DNA of 64,000 nucleotides from Planctomycetaceae bacterium (GCA_021732845.1 JAKFUF010000015.1:1-64000), one strand, 5' to 3'; shown: positions 8,441 to 18,596, counted from the first letter of the stretch. Made by a program: numbers and translations. The notes: a model not told the origin generated them from the letters alone.

Positions 8441-8470
8441 AGCATACTGGCACCGGAAGACAGTTGTCAA
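8441..8470 (-). promoter_or_regulatory. Predicted sigma70-type promoter of cimA leader
   Basis: On the minus strand TTGACA (8465-8470, perfect -35 consensus) is separated by 18 bases from TATGCT (8441-8446, 4 of 6 to the -10). Transcription would start near 8434, giving a leader of about 190 bases before cimA, with the terminator roughly 110-145 bases into the transcript. Confidence 0.55.
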
Positions 8471-8760
8471 CGACGCATCGGGAACGTTGGGATTCTCCGA
8501 ATGGATGGTAAACGCCCCCATGTCGACCAGGCAGAGCTGGCCAGTTTTCAAAAATCAGCCGGAACGCCTTGGCGTCCGGTTCAGAATCCATTCGGCGATC
8601 TTCGATTTCCAGGCTGCCCAGAACCGGGGCCTGATTCATAAGATCCTCCATCTCGAAAACTCACCCGCCGGGGGCAAACACGGGCCGGGGCTGGCCACTC
8701 GGCACGGCGCATTCTAAGCTACGGAATTCCTGATTGGCGGCCCTGAAGTGCTGTATTTCC

Positions 8761-9672
8761 ATGTCTGAACCGGTTGGATTTCTCAACGTCAACAAGCCTG
8801 TCGGGATGACATCGCGGCGCATTGTCGACGACGTGACGTATCTGTTCCGAACGGGCCGGGTGGGGCATGCGGGGACGCTGGACCCGATGGCGTCTGGTGT
8901 GTTGGTGGTCGCCGTGGGGAAAGCCACGCGACTGGTGCCGCACGTGCAGGACCAGCCCAAGACCTATCTGGCAACCTTCGAGCTGGGGGCGACCAGCAAC
9001 ACGGATGACCTCGAAGGCGAAATTGTTCGTGAACCGGGGCGAGAACTGCCTTCACAGTCCACCATTGAAGCCTGCCTCCCGGAATTTGTCGGCCGGATTC
9101 AGCAGGTGCCGCCGTTGTTTTCGGCGGTGCATGTCGACGGCCGGCGGGCGTATCACCTCGCCCGCAAGAATCGCGAGTTCGAAATCCCCCCGCGGCCCGT
9201 CGAAGTCTTTCAGATCGACATGCTGCGGTACGAGCCACCGTTTCTGTCGCTGCGGATCATGTGCGGTTCGGGCACCTACATTCGCTCCATTGGCCGCGAT
9301 TTGGGTGCACGACTCGGTTGCGGAGGGCTGATGAGCGGGCTGGTGCGCGAGCAGATCGGGCCGTTGAAACTGGATGCGGCGGTCGATCTCAAACAATTGA
9401 CACGCGAGAACGCCGCCGCGGTCCTGCTGCCGATGACAGTGGGCGTGGCTCTGCTTCCGCAGCATGTGGTGAGCGAGGCCGACCTGATTGAACTGCAATG
9501 CGGGCGACAATTGACGCCCCCGCCCGACTTCGCCCCCAAGTCCTTTCCCGTGGCTCTGCTCGCACCCGACCGCAGTCTGGCCGCCCTCGCTGAATGGGAC
9601 ACCTTGAGCCACCGGTTGCATCCTCGGCAAGTGTTTCTGGAACACTGTGAAGGGATTGGCGCGGCAAAATAG
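8761..9672 (+). CDS. truB: tRNA pseudouridine(55) synthase
   Basis: 303-aa TruB family enzyme that isomerises U55 in the T-loop of tRNAs. The N-terminal GFLNVNKPVGMTS is the conserved opening, and GHAGTLDPMASG contains the catalytic Asp41. The later CGSGTYIRSIGRDLG is the family motif near the RNA-binding surface. The ATG at 8761 places the conserved NKP block at residue 11, as usual. In many bacteria truB follows rbfA/infB; here it stands alone, with a short terminator-like hairpin 68 bases after the stop. Confidence 0.96.
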   Translation: MSEPVGFLNVNKPVGMTSRRIVDDVTYLFRTGRVGHAGTLDPMASGVLVVAVGKATRLVPHVQDQPKTYLATFELGATSNTDDLEGEIVREPGRELPSQSTIEACLPEFVGRIQQVPPLFSAVHVDGRRAYHLARKNREFEIPPRPVEVFQIDMLRYEPPFLSLRIMCGSGTYIRSIGRDLGARLGCGGLMSGLVREQIGPLKLDAAVDLKQLTRENAAAVLLPMTVGVALLPQHVVSEADLIELQCGRQLTPPPDFAPKSFPVALLAPDRSLAALAEWDTLSHRLHPRQVFLEHCEGIGAAK

Positions 9673-9739
9673 CCGCGTATGAATCCGGGACACCGCCAAC
9701 TCCACCCGACCTGCAAAGACTGGCCGTGCTGGCGCGAAG

Positions 9740-9759
9740 ACCTGCCTGCGGCAGGTTTT
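9740..9759 (+). terminator. Terminator-like hairpin after truB
   Basis: ACCTGCC (9740-9746) pairs with GGCAGGT (9750-9756) across a 3-base loop, followed by TTT. The stem is short, the T-run brief. Confidence 0.45.
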
Positions 9760-9849
9760 GGGGGAAATTTCCCTGTTCCCGCCGCAACTTGACAGGTAAG
9801 CTCAATCCAGGTGTTCCCACCGCGCAGACCCGGTCGAAGGAGAGTTGTC

Positions 9850-10875
9850 GTGCGTAAAGCGATGTACTTGTGGCTCACCGCCAGTGGATTATGCACCGCG
9901 CTGCTGCTGTGCGGCCTGCCACCACTCTCCCAGCCGGTTTCCGCCGAGGAGAAGGCCGCCGACAGCGGTTCCGCCCGGTTCATGCGGGTCACGTTCGACG
10001 ACAAGGACCTGCCGGTGTCGATGGACACCGCCATCGTCCGTTATGTCTCGGCCGACAACACCCGGCCGGACTTGATGGTCGATCTGATCGGCGCGGTGCA
10101 TGTCGGCGACCAGTCCTACTACGACCAGCTCAACACCGAGTTCGAGGGCTACGATTCCCTGCTGTACGAACTGGTGGCGCCGCGGGGCACCAAAATCCCC
10201 AAGGGGGGTATCAAGGGGGCCGGGACGGGCAGTGCCGTGTCGCAGTTGCAACTGCTGATGAAGCGGGTGCTCGCCCTGGAGTTCCAGTTGGAACAGGTCG
10301 ACTACACGAAGGACAACTTTGTCCATGCCGACATGACACCCGAACAGTTCTCGAAGTCGATGAAGAACCTCAAGGAAGATCCAATGGTGATGTTCCTGCG
10401 GCTGATGAAGGCCAGTTCGGAGCACCAGGCCAAGAACAAGCGGCCGCCGCCGAATGACCTGGTCATCATGGCCGCCTTCTTCGACCGCAAGCGCGGACCG
10501 GCCATTTTGAAGCGGATCTTTGCCGAACAGCTCAGCGATGCCGATGTGCTGCTGGAGGCGCTCAACGGTCCCCAGGGTTCGACGTTGATCACTGAGCGCA
10601 ACAAGGTGGCGCTGGATGTCCTCGCCGCGGAGATTGACGCCGGCAAGAAGCGGCTCGGTATCTTTTACGGCGCCGCGCATCTGGCCGACATGGAAACTCG
10701 CCTGGTGGAACGCTTCAAATTGAAGCGCAAAGAGACCAAATGGATTCGGGCCTGGGACTTGAAGTCCCCGCCGAAGGAGGCCCCCAAGGTTGAGAAGCCG
10801 GCTTCCGACAAGCCAGCCGGCGAAAAGCCGGCGGCGGAAAAGCCTGAAGCGAAGGCTGAAAAGACCGCCAAGTGA
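9850..10875 (+). CDS. Exported TraB/Tiki-superfamily-like protein
   Basis: 341-aa protein with an N-terminal signal peptide (hydrophobic residues about 5-28, likely cleaved after PVSA). The mature part carries two GxxH motifs, GAVH at residues 81-84 in a strand-turn context (LIGAVHVGDQSYYDQL) and GAAH near residue 275, the hallmark of the TraB/PrgY/Tiki/EreA superfamily of metal-dependent hydrolases or proteases. Substrate unknown. The last 45 residues are a Lys/Pro/Ala/Glu-rich repeat tail. The GTG at 9850 was chosen because AAGGAGAG lies 6-13 bases upstream and the signal peptide follows directly. Confidence 0.65.
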   Translation: MRKAMYLWLTASGLCTALLLCGLPPLSQPVSAEEKAADSGSARFMRVTFDDKDLPVSMDTAIVRYVSADNTRPDLMVDLIGAVHVGDQSYYDQLNTEFEGYDSLLYELVAPRGTKIPKGGIKGAGTGSAVSQLQLLMKRVLALEFQLEQVDYTKDNFVHADMTPEQFSKSMKNLKEDPMVMFLRLMKASSEHQAKNKRPPPNDLVIMAAFFDRKRGPAILKRIFAEQLSDADVLLEALNGPQGSTLITERNKVALDVLAAEIDAGKKRLGIFYGAAHLADMETRLVERFKLKRKETKWIRAWDLKSPPKEAPKVEKPASDKPAGEKPAAEKPEAKAEKTAK

Positions 10876-11391
10876 ACTTGCAAGAGGCCGCCATGCCACA
10901 GTCAAGGGTTTGTGGCTGGCCGTTCTGGCTGTCTTCGTGAAAAGCTGAAGCTCACGAAGGCATGTCTGTGGCACTTGGCCACCATGAAGTCGCTGTGCGA
11001 GAACGAAATCGACATCCTCGGCGACGAGGAGACCGCGACCGAGATGTTCTGGTCGCTGCGACTGGATCTCAATACCAGGCCAAGCCGTGGGCCGTACTAC
11101 GCCTTTTTGGCCCTAAGCGTTGTCAGGCTGCGTGGAACGCGGGGCATTCCCTCTTTCATCCAAATTTCACAAACTTTCTCTCGCCCAATTGCAATAAGCG
11201 TCTGGATCAATTATCGTCTCGACACTGAGATTCAATCCCACTTGAATCCGTGACCAGTCAGGTTCGCCAGCAAGCTTTGCAGCCAGCCAGCTTCCATCGC
11301 CAGCCCGCCACCACAGCCCGCCCGACTTGACTCCTGTTTGCGGCAACGTTGCCGCGAGCCGACCGTTTCCTCGGAAACTTGGAGTCTCCCC
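10876..11391. other. Intergenic region with nested inverted repeats, no gene recognised
   Basis: Nested inverted repeats follow the TraB-like gene: GCCACAG (10895-10901) with CTGTGGC (10966-10972), and inside them CTTCGTGA (10933-10940) with TCACGAAG (10952-10959); these may end transcription. Between about 10985 and 11150 two overlapping frames both look partly protein-like, as in a decayed gene, but none can be assigned. Confidence 0.4.
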
Positions 11392-12414
11392 GTGCGCAGT
11401 CCCTCCCGCCGTGGCTTTACACTGATCGAACTGTTGGTGGTCATCGCGATTATCGCGATTCTTGTGGGCCTGCTCCTGCCGGCAGTGCAACAGGCCAGAG
11501 AGGCGGCCCGGCGGACGCAGTGCAAGAACAACCTCAAGCAGATTGGTCTGGCGCTGCACAACTACCTGTCGACTTTCTCCGTCTTTCCACCCAGCTACTG
11601 CATCGGTTCCGCCAAGGGGGGGACGTGGTCGATCCACGCCCGCATCCTGCCCTATCTCGACCAGGCCAATGCGTATAATCTGGCCGATCTGAACGTGGGC
11701 TACGGTGACCCACCCAACTCGACCAACGGCATCACCTCACAGAATCTGCCGTCCTACCGCTGCCCCAGCGAACCGAATGGCGCGGTGAGCATGTCGACAC
11801 CCGCATACTTCCCGCCAAATTACGCCTTCAATGCCGGACCGTGGAAGCTGTTCACCCCCACCTCGGCCAACCTGGCGGACGGCGGCACACCGGGTGACGG
11901 TGCCTTCGCCCCGAACTCGAAATTCACGGCGGCAAATTTTCTGGATGGCATGAGCAACACCCTCTGTTTTTCCGAGGTGAAGACCTACACCAGCCAAATC
12001 AGCAACGATGCGGCAGCCACCAACGCGATTCCCGACCTCTCCCTGATGCCGGGCTACCTTGCGGGAACGTTCAGCACCCAGGGCCACCGGGAGTGGACCG
12101 ATGGGAAGATCCACGAAACCGGTTTCACAACCACATTTCCCCCCAACACCAAGGTTTTCATCGCCAACAAGGGCACCTCGAGCCCCGACCCGCTTGTTGA
12201 CGGCGATTACATCTCGTGCAAGGAACGCGGCACAAGCGCGACTTGTGCCGGAAAGCCGACCTACGCCGCAGTCACGTCCCGCAGCTATCACGTGGGCATT
12301 GTGCATTCCCTCCTGATGGATGGCTCGACCCGCGCCGTGTCCTCCAACATTGACACCAACCTCTGGCGAAACCTGGGCACGCGCATGGGCGGGGAAGTCA
12401 TCGGGGACTATTAG
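11392..12414 (+). CDS. DUF1559 prepilin-like protein
   Basis: 340-aa protein with a type IV prepilin/pseudopilin N-terminus: short basic leader RSPSRRG, then FTLIELLVV, so prepilin peptidase should cut between Gly8 and Phe9. The helix runs on as [20 protein letters not shown] and ends in the LHNY block of the DUF1559 family, which is greatly expanded in planctomycetes. The C-terminal part has the usual closing pattern with [16 protein letters not shown]. The GTG at 11392 has GGAG seven bases upstream. No assembly ATPase or platform gene is nearby, so the secretion machinery is encoded elsewhere; the role of these pseudopilins is unknown. Confidence 0.9.
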   Translation: MRSPSRRGFTLIELLVVIAIIAILVGLLLPAVQQAREAARRTQCKNNLKQIGLALHNYLSTFSVFPPSYCIGSAKGGTWSIHARILPYLDQANAYNLADLNVGYGDPPNSTNGITSQNLPSYRCPSEPNGAVSMSTPAYFPPNYAFNAGPWKLFTPTSANLADGGTPGDGAFAPNSKFTAANFLDGMSNTLCFSEVKTYTSQISNDAAATNAIPDLSLMPGYLAGTFSTQGHREWTDGKIHETGFTTTFPPNTKVFIANKGTSSPDPLVDGDYISCKERGTSATCAGKPTYAAVTSRSYHVGIVHSLLMDGSTRAVSSNIDTNLWRNLGTRMGGEVIGDY

Positions 12415-12815
12415 TTTTTGCGACATTGTCCTGCGTCCCGGCACGGGGACGCAGGCACTCCAAACAGAGCTGCTGGCTGACAGTGCTCGCGCGGAATCTC
12501 AAATCAGGTGCGTCCGCCAAAAGTCGTCTTCGTCATCCTCAACGAATCTCGAATCTCAGCTTTCAAAGATTGTTGTAAGACTGAGTGATGCGGGAATTGC
12601 AGTGAAATAAAGTTGGCGGACATTCTGTGAAATCTGAGATTTGGCTGGGGTTTCCCATGATTTCACGAATCACGAAGACCGCCGATCAACAACTCTATTC
12701 GTGCGATTCGTCTGATTCGTGGTTCCTATAACACCGCCCGACTCGCGGATTCTTTGAGCAAATCTAAAACAGACCGGCGAAGGCGGCGGTGAGGGCGTCT
12801 TGGTCCGGCTGGCGA
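12415..12815. repeat. Intergenic region with a degenerate ATTCGTG-type inverted repeat
   Basis: 401 bases between convergent genes and without a gene. At 12659-12733 a set of TTCACGAATCACGAA and ATTCGTGCGATTCGTCTGATT blocks forms a diverged relative of the inverted repeat at 1057-1178. Short GAATCTCGAATCTCAG and TCTGAGATT blocks near 12545-12640 form another weak inverted pair. Confidence 0.5.
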
Positions 12816-13772
12816 CTAAATCGCCTTCAGCAGTCCGTCCGCCGCCGTCGTCGTGCCATTAAAGGCGGGTTTGCAGCGGCGGGAGAGCGGAAACTCATTG
12901 CGTGAGGCACCAAGGCCGATTTCCGCGTGCTTGTGGTCGACTGTTTCCGCCAGGCGCTGGAGATTGAACGCGGTCCATTTTTCCTGCAGCAGCAGCAAGT
13001 GTTCCAAACCCTGGCAACTTTGCCGCATCTGGTCCGGCAGCAGGGCAGAGAGGGCGACGGCAGCCGCCGCTGAACGCCCCAACTGCGGATGCGCGAGGAT
13101 TTTGAGCCCCTGGTGATGGAACAACACGCAGCAGACAATGTCGTCGGGGAGGCTCCACCGGGCGGCCAGACAGGCAGCGGCCAGCGCATGGTCCCAACCC
13201 AGTTCCTGCTGTTCAAACTCGCACAGGCCGATCGACTGCCGCTCGCGGGGCTGGACGAATTTGATATAATGGTCGAAGAGGTCGTTGGTCAGGACGGGCA
13301 GCAAGAAATCCTGCAGCAAGGCTCCCGAGAAGGCCAGTTCGGTGTCGGTCTTGAGCAGGCTGGCCACTTCGCGGGCAAACAGCGCCTTTTGCAGCGTGAA
13401 GTTCCAAAAGCAGTTTTGATTGATGAGCTTGGATTTTTTGGACTGCACCGCCGCCTGCATGCCGGTGGTGATGACAAACATCCGGCTCTGTTTCAGTCCC
13501 AGCAGCGACAACACCTGCAGAATGGTTTTGGCTTTGTTGCGCAGACCGATAAAGGTTGAGTTGACGTAGCGCAGAAGTTCCAGCGTGAGGCCGCTGTCGG
13601 TTTCGATGATGGCGGCGAGTTTGCGCAGATCGGCGTCCGGTTGGTTCGACACTTCGATGAACTGGGTCACCGCCAGCGGCAGTGCGGGGAGACTCAGTGT
13701 CGGCGGCAACGCCGCCACCGTGAAGTCTCCCAGAGACTGCTGTTTGATCGTTGTCCAGTCGATGTCCGCCAT
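12816..13772 (-). CDS. HDOD domain protein
   Basis: 318-aa protein made almost wholly of an HDOD domain, a degenerate HD fold found in signalling proteins that usually lacks the metal-binding His-Asp pair. The family start [15 protein letters not shown] and the following [18 protein letters not shown] block are clear, as is the internal [11 protein letters not shown] region. There is no attached GGDEF, EAL or receiver domain. It is a tandem paralogue of the gene immediately upstream (gap 7 bases), and the two are surely cotranscribed. The ATG at 13772 begins [10 protein letters not shown]; the longer open frame upstream is the antisense end of its neighbour. Role in signal integration inferred only. 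Confidence 0.8.
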   Translation of the reverse strand: MADIDWTTIKQQSLGDFTVAALPPTLSLPALPLAVTQFIEVSNQPDADLRKLAAIIETDSGLTLELLRYVNSTFIGLRNKAKTILQVLSLLGLKQSRMFVITTGMQAAVQSKKSKLINQNCFWNFTLQKALFAREVASLLKTDTELAFSGALLQDFLLPVLTNDLFDHYIKFVQPRERQSIGLCEFEQQELGWDHALAAACLAARWSLPDDIVCCVLFHHQGLKILAHPQLGRSAAAAVALSALLPDQMRQSCQGLEHLLLLQEKWTAFNLQRLAETVDHKHAEIGLGASRNEFPLSRRCKPAFNGTTTAADGLLKAI

Positions 13773-13779
13773 GGTGTCC

Positions 13780-14742
13780 TCATGCGATGGGACGAGAGAC
13801 TTGAGCCACGGGCGGGTTCGTGGCCTGCGCGATCTTCTTGAGGTGCCGCTCGTACTGATGCCGGAGGCTGAAGTCGTAGGCTGCTCCGGACGACAACTCG
13901 GCAAACAGCGACTCGACCCGCACGGCAATTTCGCCCAACTTTAACGCCGGCCAGATCTGTTCCAGCTTCATCAGTTGATTCAAACCGGTGGGATTCTGCC
14001 GGATGGCATCCGGAATCAGGCTGGAAACGGCGACCGCCGCCAACGCCGTTTTGCGGAACTGCTTGTCACACAGCAGTTCCAGCCCCCGATGGTGAAAGAG
14101 GGTCGCCAGGATGAGGTCATCCGGAAAGCCCCAGTCGAACATCAGGTTTGCGCCGACCTGAGCGTGGTTCCACTGCAGTTCCTGCAGTTCGAATTCCGCC
14201 AGGCCGCGGGGAAATGCGGCAGGATCAGCAAGGTACTTCAGGTAGGTGTCACTGCATTCATTGGTCAGCAAGGGCAGGACGAAATCCTGCAGCATGCCTC
14301 CGGCAAAAGCCAGGTCGGCATCCGCTTTGAGCAGCAAAGCCACTTCCCGGGCGAAGATCGCCCGTTCCAGATTGGCATTCCAGAAATTGTTCACGTTGAT
14401 GAGTTTGCATTCGCGGGTGGCTACAGCGAGTTTGGTGCCAGCCGTTAACAGCAGCAACTTGGTGTTCCGCAGCCCCAGCAATCCCAGAGCCTGCTGCGCC
14501 GACGCCACCTTCGTTCGCAGACCGAACTGGGCGGAATTGACGTGCTTCAGCAGTTCGCAGGTCAACGAAACATCCGTTTCAATGATGTTCGCCAACTCGA
14601 GATTGGAGACGGTGGGATCTTCGACCTTTCGGCAAAACTGCGTCAACGCGCGGGGCAGGGCTGGAAGTTTGACCTTGGGCAGAAGGTCTTTGCGACGCTC
14701 GTTTCCCAAGGCCGCAATGCGGATCTCAGTCCAATTCAACAT
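13780..14742 (-). CDS. HDOD domain protein (tandem paralogue)
   Basis: 320-aa HDOD protein paralogous to the next gene: [38 protein letters not shown] and [14 protein letters not shown] match the neighbour in order and spacing. Both share an N-terminal opening of the form W-T-x-I, so the duplication covered the full gene. The pair is divergently arranged to the zinc-ribbon gene at 15077, with about 330 bases between them that presumably hold both promoters. Conserved HD residues are not obvious, so a binding or scaffold role is more likely than a phosphohydrolase. Confidence 0.8.
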   Translation of the reverse strand: MLNWTEIRIAALGNERRKDLLPKVKLPALPRALTQFCRKVEDPTVSNLELANIIETDVSLTCELLKHVNSAQFGLRTKVASAQQALGLLGLRNTKLLLLTAGTKLAVATRECKLINVNNFWNANLERAIFAREVALLLKADADLAFAGGMLQDFVLPLLTNECSDTYLKYLADPAAFPRGLAEFELQELQWNHAQVGANLMFDWGFPDDLILATLFHHRGLELLCDKQFRKTALAAVAVSSLIPDAIRQNPTGLNQLMKLEQIWPALKLGEIAVRVESLFAELSSGAAYDFSLRHQYERHLKKIAQATNPPVAQVSRPIA

Positions 14743-15076
14743 GGCAATTCAAATCTCTCGCCAGGATCCAGAGGATCGAATGAGCCGGGAATGACAGGCA
14801 CTTGAGCCTGAAAGAGGAGGGACTTGCCGAACTATAGGTTACAAAACGGCCCCTGCGGCAATTTGGCCGCCATTGGGGAAAACCGGTCGAACCGGTGCTG
14901 ACGACTGGCGCGAAACTCCGTTGTCGGCTTGGAGAAATTCCCCAAACGTCCGGCTTCCGGCTTTTCAGCCCTTGGCAGAATGATACGATGGAGTTTGGGA
15001 GCATCGTCATCCAGTCAGCCGCATTCGCCTTTCTTCGGTTGATTTCCAGCACGCCCAGTTCGGACCAGTTCAGATT
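14743..15076. other. Divergent intergenic region, no gene recognised
   Basis: 334 bases between the HDOD pair and the zinc-ribbon gene. It should contain promoters for both directions, but no -35/-10 pair stood out enough to list. Confidence 0.4.
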
Positions 15077-16900
15077 ATGGACGTTTCGATTCACGAGTGC
15101 CCGCATTGCCGCGCCATTCTGATTAGCGACACCGAGACTTGCGCCGTGTGCGGCAAGAATGTTCGCGAGGCGGTTGTGACTCCTGTCGTGGCAAAGGTCC
15201 CTACGAAACGCGCCTCCGACGAGATCGCTTGCCCAACTTGTGGAATTGGCGTCCCCAGCACGATGTACCGCTGCCGCGAGTGCGGGACTTTCCTTTCTGC
15301 CGAAGTCATGGAAGTTGCCAAGCGGATGCCGACTTACGGGATGCCGCTGCCACGACAGGCAGAACGGGCCGCTGCCCTGCGAGCGTCCGCCGAGACAGCC
15401 GCAAATCATGCGGAAACTGATGAGCTGGAACAAGCCGGTTTCACGGATGATGCCGACTTCGAGACGGACGCTCCCCTGGAGGCGGCGGATGATGATTTCA
15501 GCTACAGCTCCGGGTCCGGCGAAGAGGATTATTCCCTCGCCAGCAATCTGGAAGAGACCTACGACGAAACCCAATACACCAGTGAAAATTACGACACTGG
15601 TTATGAGGAGAGCGAGGGCGGTGATTACGCCCTTGAGGGGCAGTCGGACGAATATGCGCTGAATGAAACTCCCGCCGATGAAGGCTCGGCCCCACTTCCC
15701 GATTTCGAACAGGGCGAAGCCGAGTCTGGTCCAGGGCAGACTGAATCTGCTGAGCCATCCGCCCCAGTGGCCGAGAGTGCCGCTGCCAGCACCCCCCAGC
15801 CGCGCGCCACGGATGGTGCCGACCATGCTGTGTCAACTGGTGCCGACGCCCTGCTGAGTGCCGCCCTTCAGGAAGAGAAGGAGAGTGCTCGCCGCGCATC
15901 GGCAGGCGGCCGCCGCCGCCTCAAGAAAGAGGCGTTGCCCGAAGGTTCGTTCATGATCTACTGCCCCCAGGGCTGCCGGATCCAGGTGCAGGAAAAGCAT
16001 CGCGGCCGCACGGGCCGCTGTCCCAAGTGCAAGTCTTTGTTCTTTGTGCCACCCGCTCCGGTGGCCGCCGTCGAAGGCAGCACCGAGACCCCTGAAGCCG
16101 CTTCAGCCACCACCTCTTCGAAGTACGCCCAATGGCTGCCGGATGTGCGGCTGCACCGACTGAATCCGGCGAAGCTGATGCTCAAGCCCGACAGCCTGCT
16201 CAACCAGTTTGAAGCAATGGATATCGGCAACGGCGGAGATCATCTGCTGGCCGTGACGGTCTTCGCCGGCGGTGGTGTGTTCGGTGCCTTCCAGGAGGCC
16301 AAGAAGAAGACGGCGACACGGGAACAGATTCAAGCCCATCTGGCGACGGATGCGCCGCTCACCAGCCTTCCCGCCCCACGGCATTTTGTGCTGGGTGCCG
16401 AGCAGGCTGAACAACTGAAGCTGGCGCAGCCCCCGGTTCCGGGCGAGGAGTCGCTGTTCGCGAATGTTCCCGTGTTTGGAGCGGGGCGGATCGCGCTGCG
16501 GGCTCCCTTTGTCGACACGCCGACCGAACGGTCATACCTGTCGTTCACGTTGTCGCAGTTCCGCACGTTTTGTGAAATGGCGGGGGCGTTGAACATCGGC
16601 CCGCTGGTCGAACTCGCCAAGCTGGCGGGCGTGCCGATGACCGACACCTATGCGGAACACACCTGTCACTACAGCGACACCCACATCTCCGCATTGACTG
16701 ACATCACGTACCAAAAGGCCGATCCCGCCCTCAAGCTCAAGACGCTTGGGTGGAAATGCCAGGCCTGCGGACTCGTGATCAGTGAAGACAGCCGCAAGAA
16801 GGAGAAGGTCGGCAGCAAGAACGAGACTTCGGTTCCCAAGGCGAAATGCCCGAAGTGCAAAAAGCCCATGGGAGACGGCCGGTTGGTCGGTTTGCAGTGA
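15077..16900 (+). CDS. Zinc-ribbon protein with acidic low-complexity linker
   Basis: 607-aa protein of unknown function. Four putative zinc ribbons are visible: CPHC...CAVC (residues 8-24), CPTC...CREC (about 52-69), CPQGC...CPKC (about 295-318) and CQAC...CPKC near the C-terminus. Residues about 110-250 are a disordered, strongly acidic stretch rich in Glu, Asp, Ser and Tyr, with SYSSGSGEED-type repeats. The conserved-looking globular part lies at about 350-570. No signal peptide. The middle ribbon resembles the MJ0042-type zinc fingers common in planctomycete proteins. Probably cytoplasmic; partner unknown. Confidence 0.75.
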   Translation: MDVSIHECPHCRAILISDTETCAVCGKNVREAVVTPVVAKVPTKRASDEIACPTCGIGVPSTMYRCRECGTFLSAEVMEVAKRMPTYGMPLPRQAERAAALRASAETAANHAETDELEQAGFTDDADFETDAPLEAADDDFSYSSGSGEEDYSLASNLEETYDETQYTSENYDTGYEESEGGDYALEGQSDEYALNETPADEGSAPLPDFEQGEAESGPGQTESAEPSAPVAESAAASTPQPRATDGADHAVSTGADALLSAALQEEKESARRASAGGRRRLKKEALPEGSFMIYCPQGCRIQVQEKHRGRTGRCPKCKSLFFVPPAPVAAVEGSTETPEAASATTSSKYAQWLPDVRLHRLNPAKLMLKPDSLLNQFEAMDIGNGGDHLLAVTVFAGGGVFGAFQEAKKKTATREQIQAHLATDAPLTSLPAPRHFVLGAEQAEQLKLAQPPVPGEESLFANVPVFGAGRIALRAPFVDTPTERSYLSFTLSQFRTFCEMAGALNIGPLVELAKLAGVPMTDTYAEHTCHYSDTHISALTDITYQKADPALKLKTLGWKCQACGLVISEDSRKKEKVGSKNETSVPKAKCPKCKKPMGDGRLVGLQ

Positions 16901-17023
16901 GCCAAGTCGCGACGGATCAACGCGCCGGAAGTGCCGTGTTGGCCGTTCGCTTGGCAGTTTCGGAAAGTCTTGCTACAAAACGAAATTGTGGACAAGCATC
17001 CGAATGCAATTGACAGGGTGGAA

Positions 17024-17791
17024 ATGCGGCGAAAATTCGTGGCGGGCAATTGGAAAATGAACACGTTGGCTGGTTCAGCCACGGCTCTTGCCAAGGGACT
17101 CGCGGAAGGTGTTCTGACCACGGAAAGCGTGGATGTCGCGGTTTTTCCACCCCTCCCCTACCTCGCGGCGGTCTCTGCCACGGTGGCGGGAAGCGGCGTG
17201 CGCGTCGGTGCCCAAAACGTCTACCATGAGAAGCCGGGCGCTTTCACCGGTGAAGTCTCCGTCGAGATGCTTCTGGATGTGGGATGCCAATGGGTGCTGG
17301 TGGGCCACAGTGAACGGCGTCATCTTGTGGGGGAGTGCAATTCCCTGGTGAACCGCAAGCTGATTCAAGCCTGCGAACGCGGGCTGTCTGTCATCTTGTG
17401 CGTCGGAGAGACCTTGCTGGAACGGCAGTCACATCAGACTGAAATGGTGCTCAACAGCCAGATGGCGGGTTCACTTTTGGGCGTGGACGCGGCATTGATG
17501 CCCAAGATTGTCATCGCCTACGAACCGGTCTGGGCGATTGGCACGGGAGTGAATGCCACGCCAGACCAGGCAGAATCGGCGCATCATCATCTTCGCACGT
17601 GGCTCGCCGGTCGCTACAATCGGATGGTCAGCGAGAGTACACGGATTCTGTATGGCGGCAGCGTCAAGGCCAATAATGCCAAAGAGTTGCTGAGCCTTTC
17701 CAACGTGGACGGAGTGCTGGTCGGGGGTGCAAGCCTGGAGGTCGAGGGCTTCTCCAAGATCATTCAGGCCGCCAGGGATGTTTCTCGCTGA
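17024..17791 (+). CDS. tpiA: Triosephosphate isomerase
   Basis: 255-aa TIM-barrel enzyme that interconverts dihydroxyacetone phosphate and glyceraldehyde 3-phosphate in glycolysis. The active-site residues are all present: Asn9 and Lys11 in GNWKMN, His95 in VGHSERR and Glu167 in AYEPVWAIGTG, with the phosphate-binding YGGSVKANN near the end. The ATG at 17024 is the family start; the upstream extension has no similarity to TIM. It opens a same-strand run tpiA-secG-yicC-gmk-rpoZ. Confidence 0.97.
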   Translation: MRRKFVAGNWKMNTLAGSATALAKGLAEGVLTTESVDVAVFPPLPYLAAVSATVAGSGVRVGAQNVYHEKPGAFTGEVSVEMLLDVGCQWVLVGHSERRHLVGECNSLVNRKLIQACERGLSVILCVGETLLERQSHQTEMVLNSQMAGSLLGVDAALMPKIVIAYEPVWAIGTGVNATPDQAESAHHHLRTWLAGRYNRMVSESTRILYGGSVKANNAKELLSLSNVDGVLVGGASLEVEGFSKIIQAARDVSR

Positions 17792-17894
17792 ACGCCCGCA
17801 TTGCCACGGAGGCGGTCGGGAGTCGATAAAGCAGTTTGAGCGGCAACCGCCGCTGGGCTGTCATGCTGATGTGTTTCGCAGACATTAAGGATGG

Positions 17895-18536
17895 ATGATG
17901 GGTTATTTTCTGCTCACGCTGCAACTATTCATCGGCATGTTTCTGATGTTTGTGATTCTCCTCCAGCGAGGTCGCGGGGGAGGACTGGTCGGGGCCCTCG
18001 GCGGTCAGGGCGGGCATAGTGTCCTGGGAACGAAAGCCGGCGATGTCTTCACTTGGATCACGGTTGGCACAGCCGTCGTGTGGTTCATCCTGGCCTGCGT
18101 CACTGGATGGGCGCTGCAGGCGGAATCGAAGAAGTTCGTGAATACCACGCCAGCAGTCACCCCGGCAGCCACTGCGCCAGCGAAGGAAGGCGGAGAGGCC
18201 GACCTAACCAAGCCGCTTGGTGAATCCCTCACCGCTCCGGTTGCCAAGCCAGTCACGAAAGAGTCGGCACCGAAGGCATCCAAGCCAGTCGAGAAGGCTG
18301 CTCCAACAGTGCCAGACGCGAAGCCAGCGACGACCCCTGAAAAACCCGCTGCTGAGGCAAAGGCCGCGAAGCCGGAATCGGCGAAGGCCGATGGTCCGGC
18401 GCTGCCGGCGGTGCCTGAAAAGACACCTGCCGCAGAAGCTCCCGCGGAAAAGAAGCCTGAAGCGGCCGCGAAGCCAGGCGAAGCTGCTGCCGAGCCGAAA
18501 CCGGCTCCGGCCACGCCGCAGCCAGCGAAGCCGTAA
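17895..18536 (+). CDS. secG: Protein-export membrane protein SecG with long C-terminal tail
   Basis: 213-aa SecG, the accessory subunit of the SecYEG translocon. Two membrane helices (residues about 3-22 and 51-73) flank the conserved cytoplasmic loop with [19 protein letters not shown]. After residue 80 comes an unusually long tail, about 130 residues of Ala, Pro, Lys and Glu repeats of the [12 protein letters not shown] kind; typical SecG proteins are 70-120 residues. Similar tails occur in other high-GC genomes and are of unknown role. It follows tpiA by 103 bases. Confidence 0.93.
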   Translation: MMGYFLLTLQLFIGMFLMFVILLQRGRGGGLVGALGGQGGHSVLGTKAGDVFTWITVGTAVVWFILACVTGWALQAESKKFVNTTPAVTPAATAPAKEGGEADLTKPLGESLTAPVAKPVTKESAPKASKPVEKAAPTVPDAKPATTPEKPAAEAKAAKPESAKADGPALPAVPEKTPAAEAPAEKKPEAAAKPGEAAAEPKPAPATPQPAKP

Positions 18537-18565
18537 TTTGCCGATTGACGCCGTGATCTACTCGT

Positions 18566-18596
18566 TGAAGCACCGGCAAATTTTGCCGGTGCTTCA
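18566..18596 (+). terminator. Perfect 15-bp hairpin after secG
   Basis: TGAAGCACCGGCAAA (18566-18580) is fully complementary to 18582-18596 around a single T. There is no downstream T-run, and yicC begins only 46 bases later, so it may be an attenuating or mRNA-processing hairpin rather than a full terminator. Confidence 0.5.

Larger units (their letters stand above)
8336..8640 (-). pseudogene. Uncertain small, possibly frameshifted reading frame
   Basis: An ATG at 8640 is preceded by a good GGAGG ribosome-binding site and begins MNQAPVLGSLEIEDRR. After about 30 codons the more protein-like reading moves to another frame that runs to a stop at 8336-8338. Third-position GC in the distal part is low for this genome. 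It overlaps the proposed cimA promoter and leader, so at most one interpretation of the region is fully right. Confidence 0.25.

Noticed and set aside
8336-8640. Small gene explaining the terminator before cimA
   Set aside because: It needs a frameshift, its distal codons have low third-position GC, and it overlaps a good promoter; kept only as a low-confidence alternative.
10962-11228. Decayed gene in the 10.9-11.4 kb gap
   Set aside because: Two frames look partly protein-like, but no motif, start signal or homology could be recognised.
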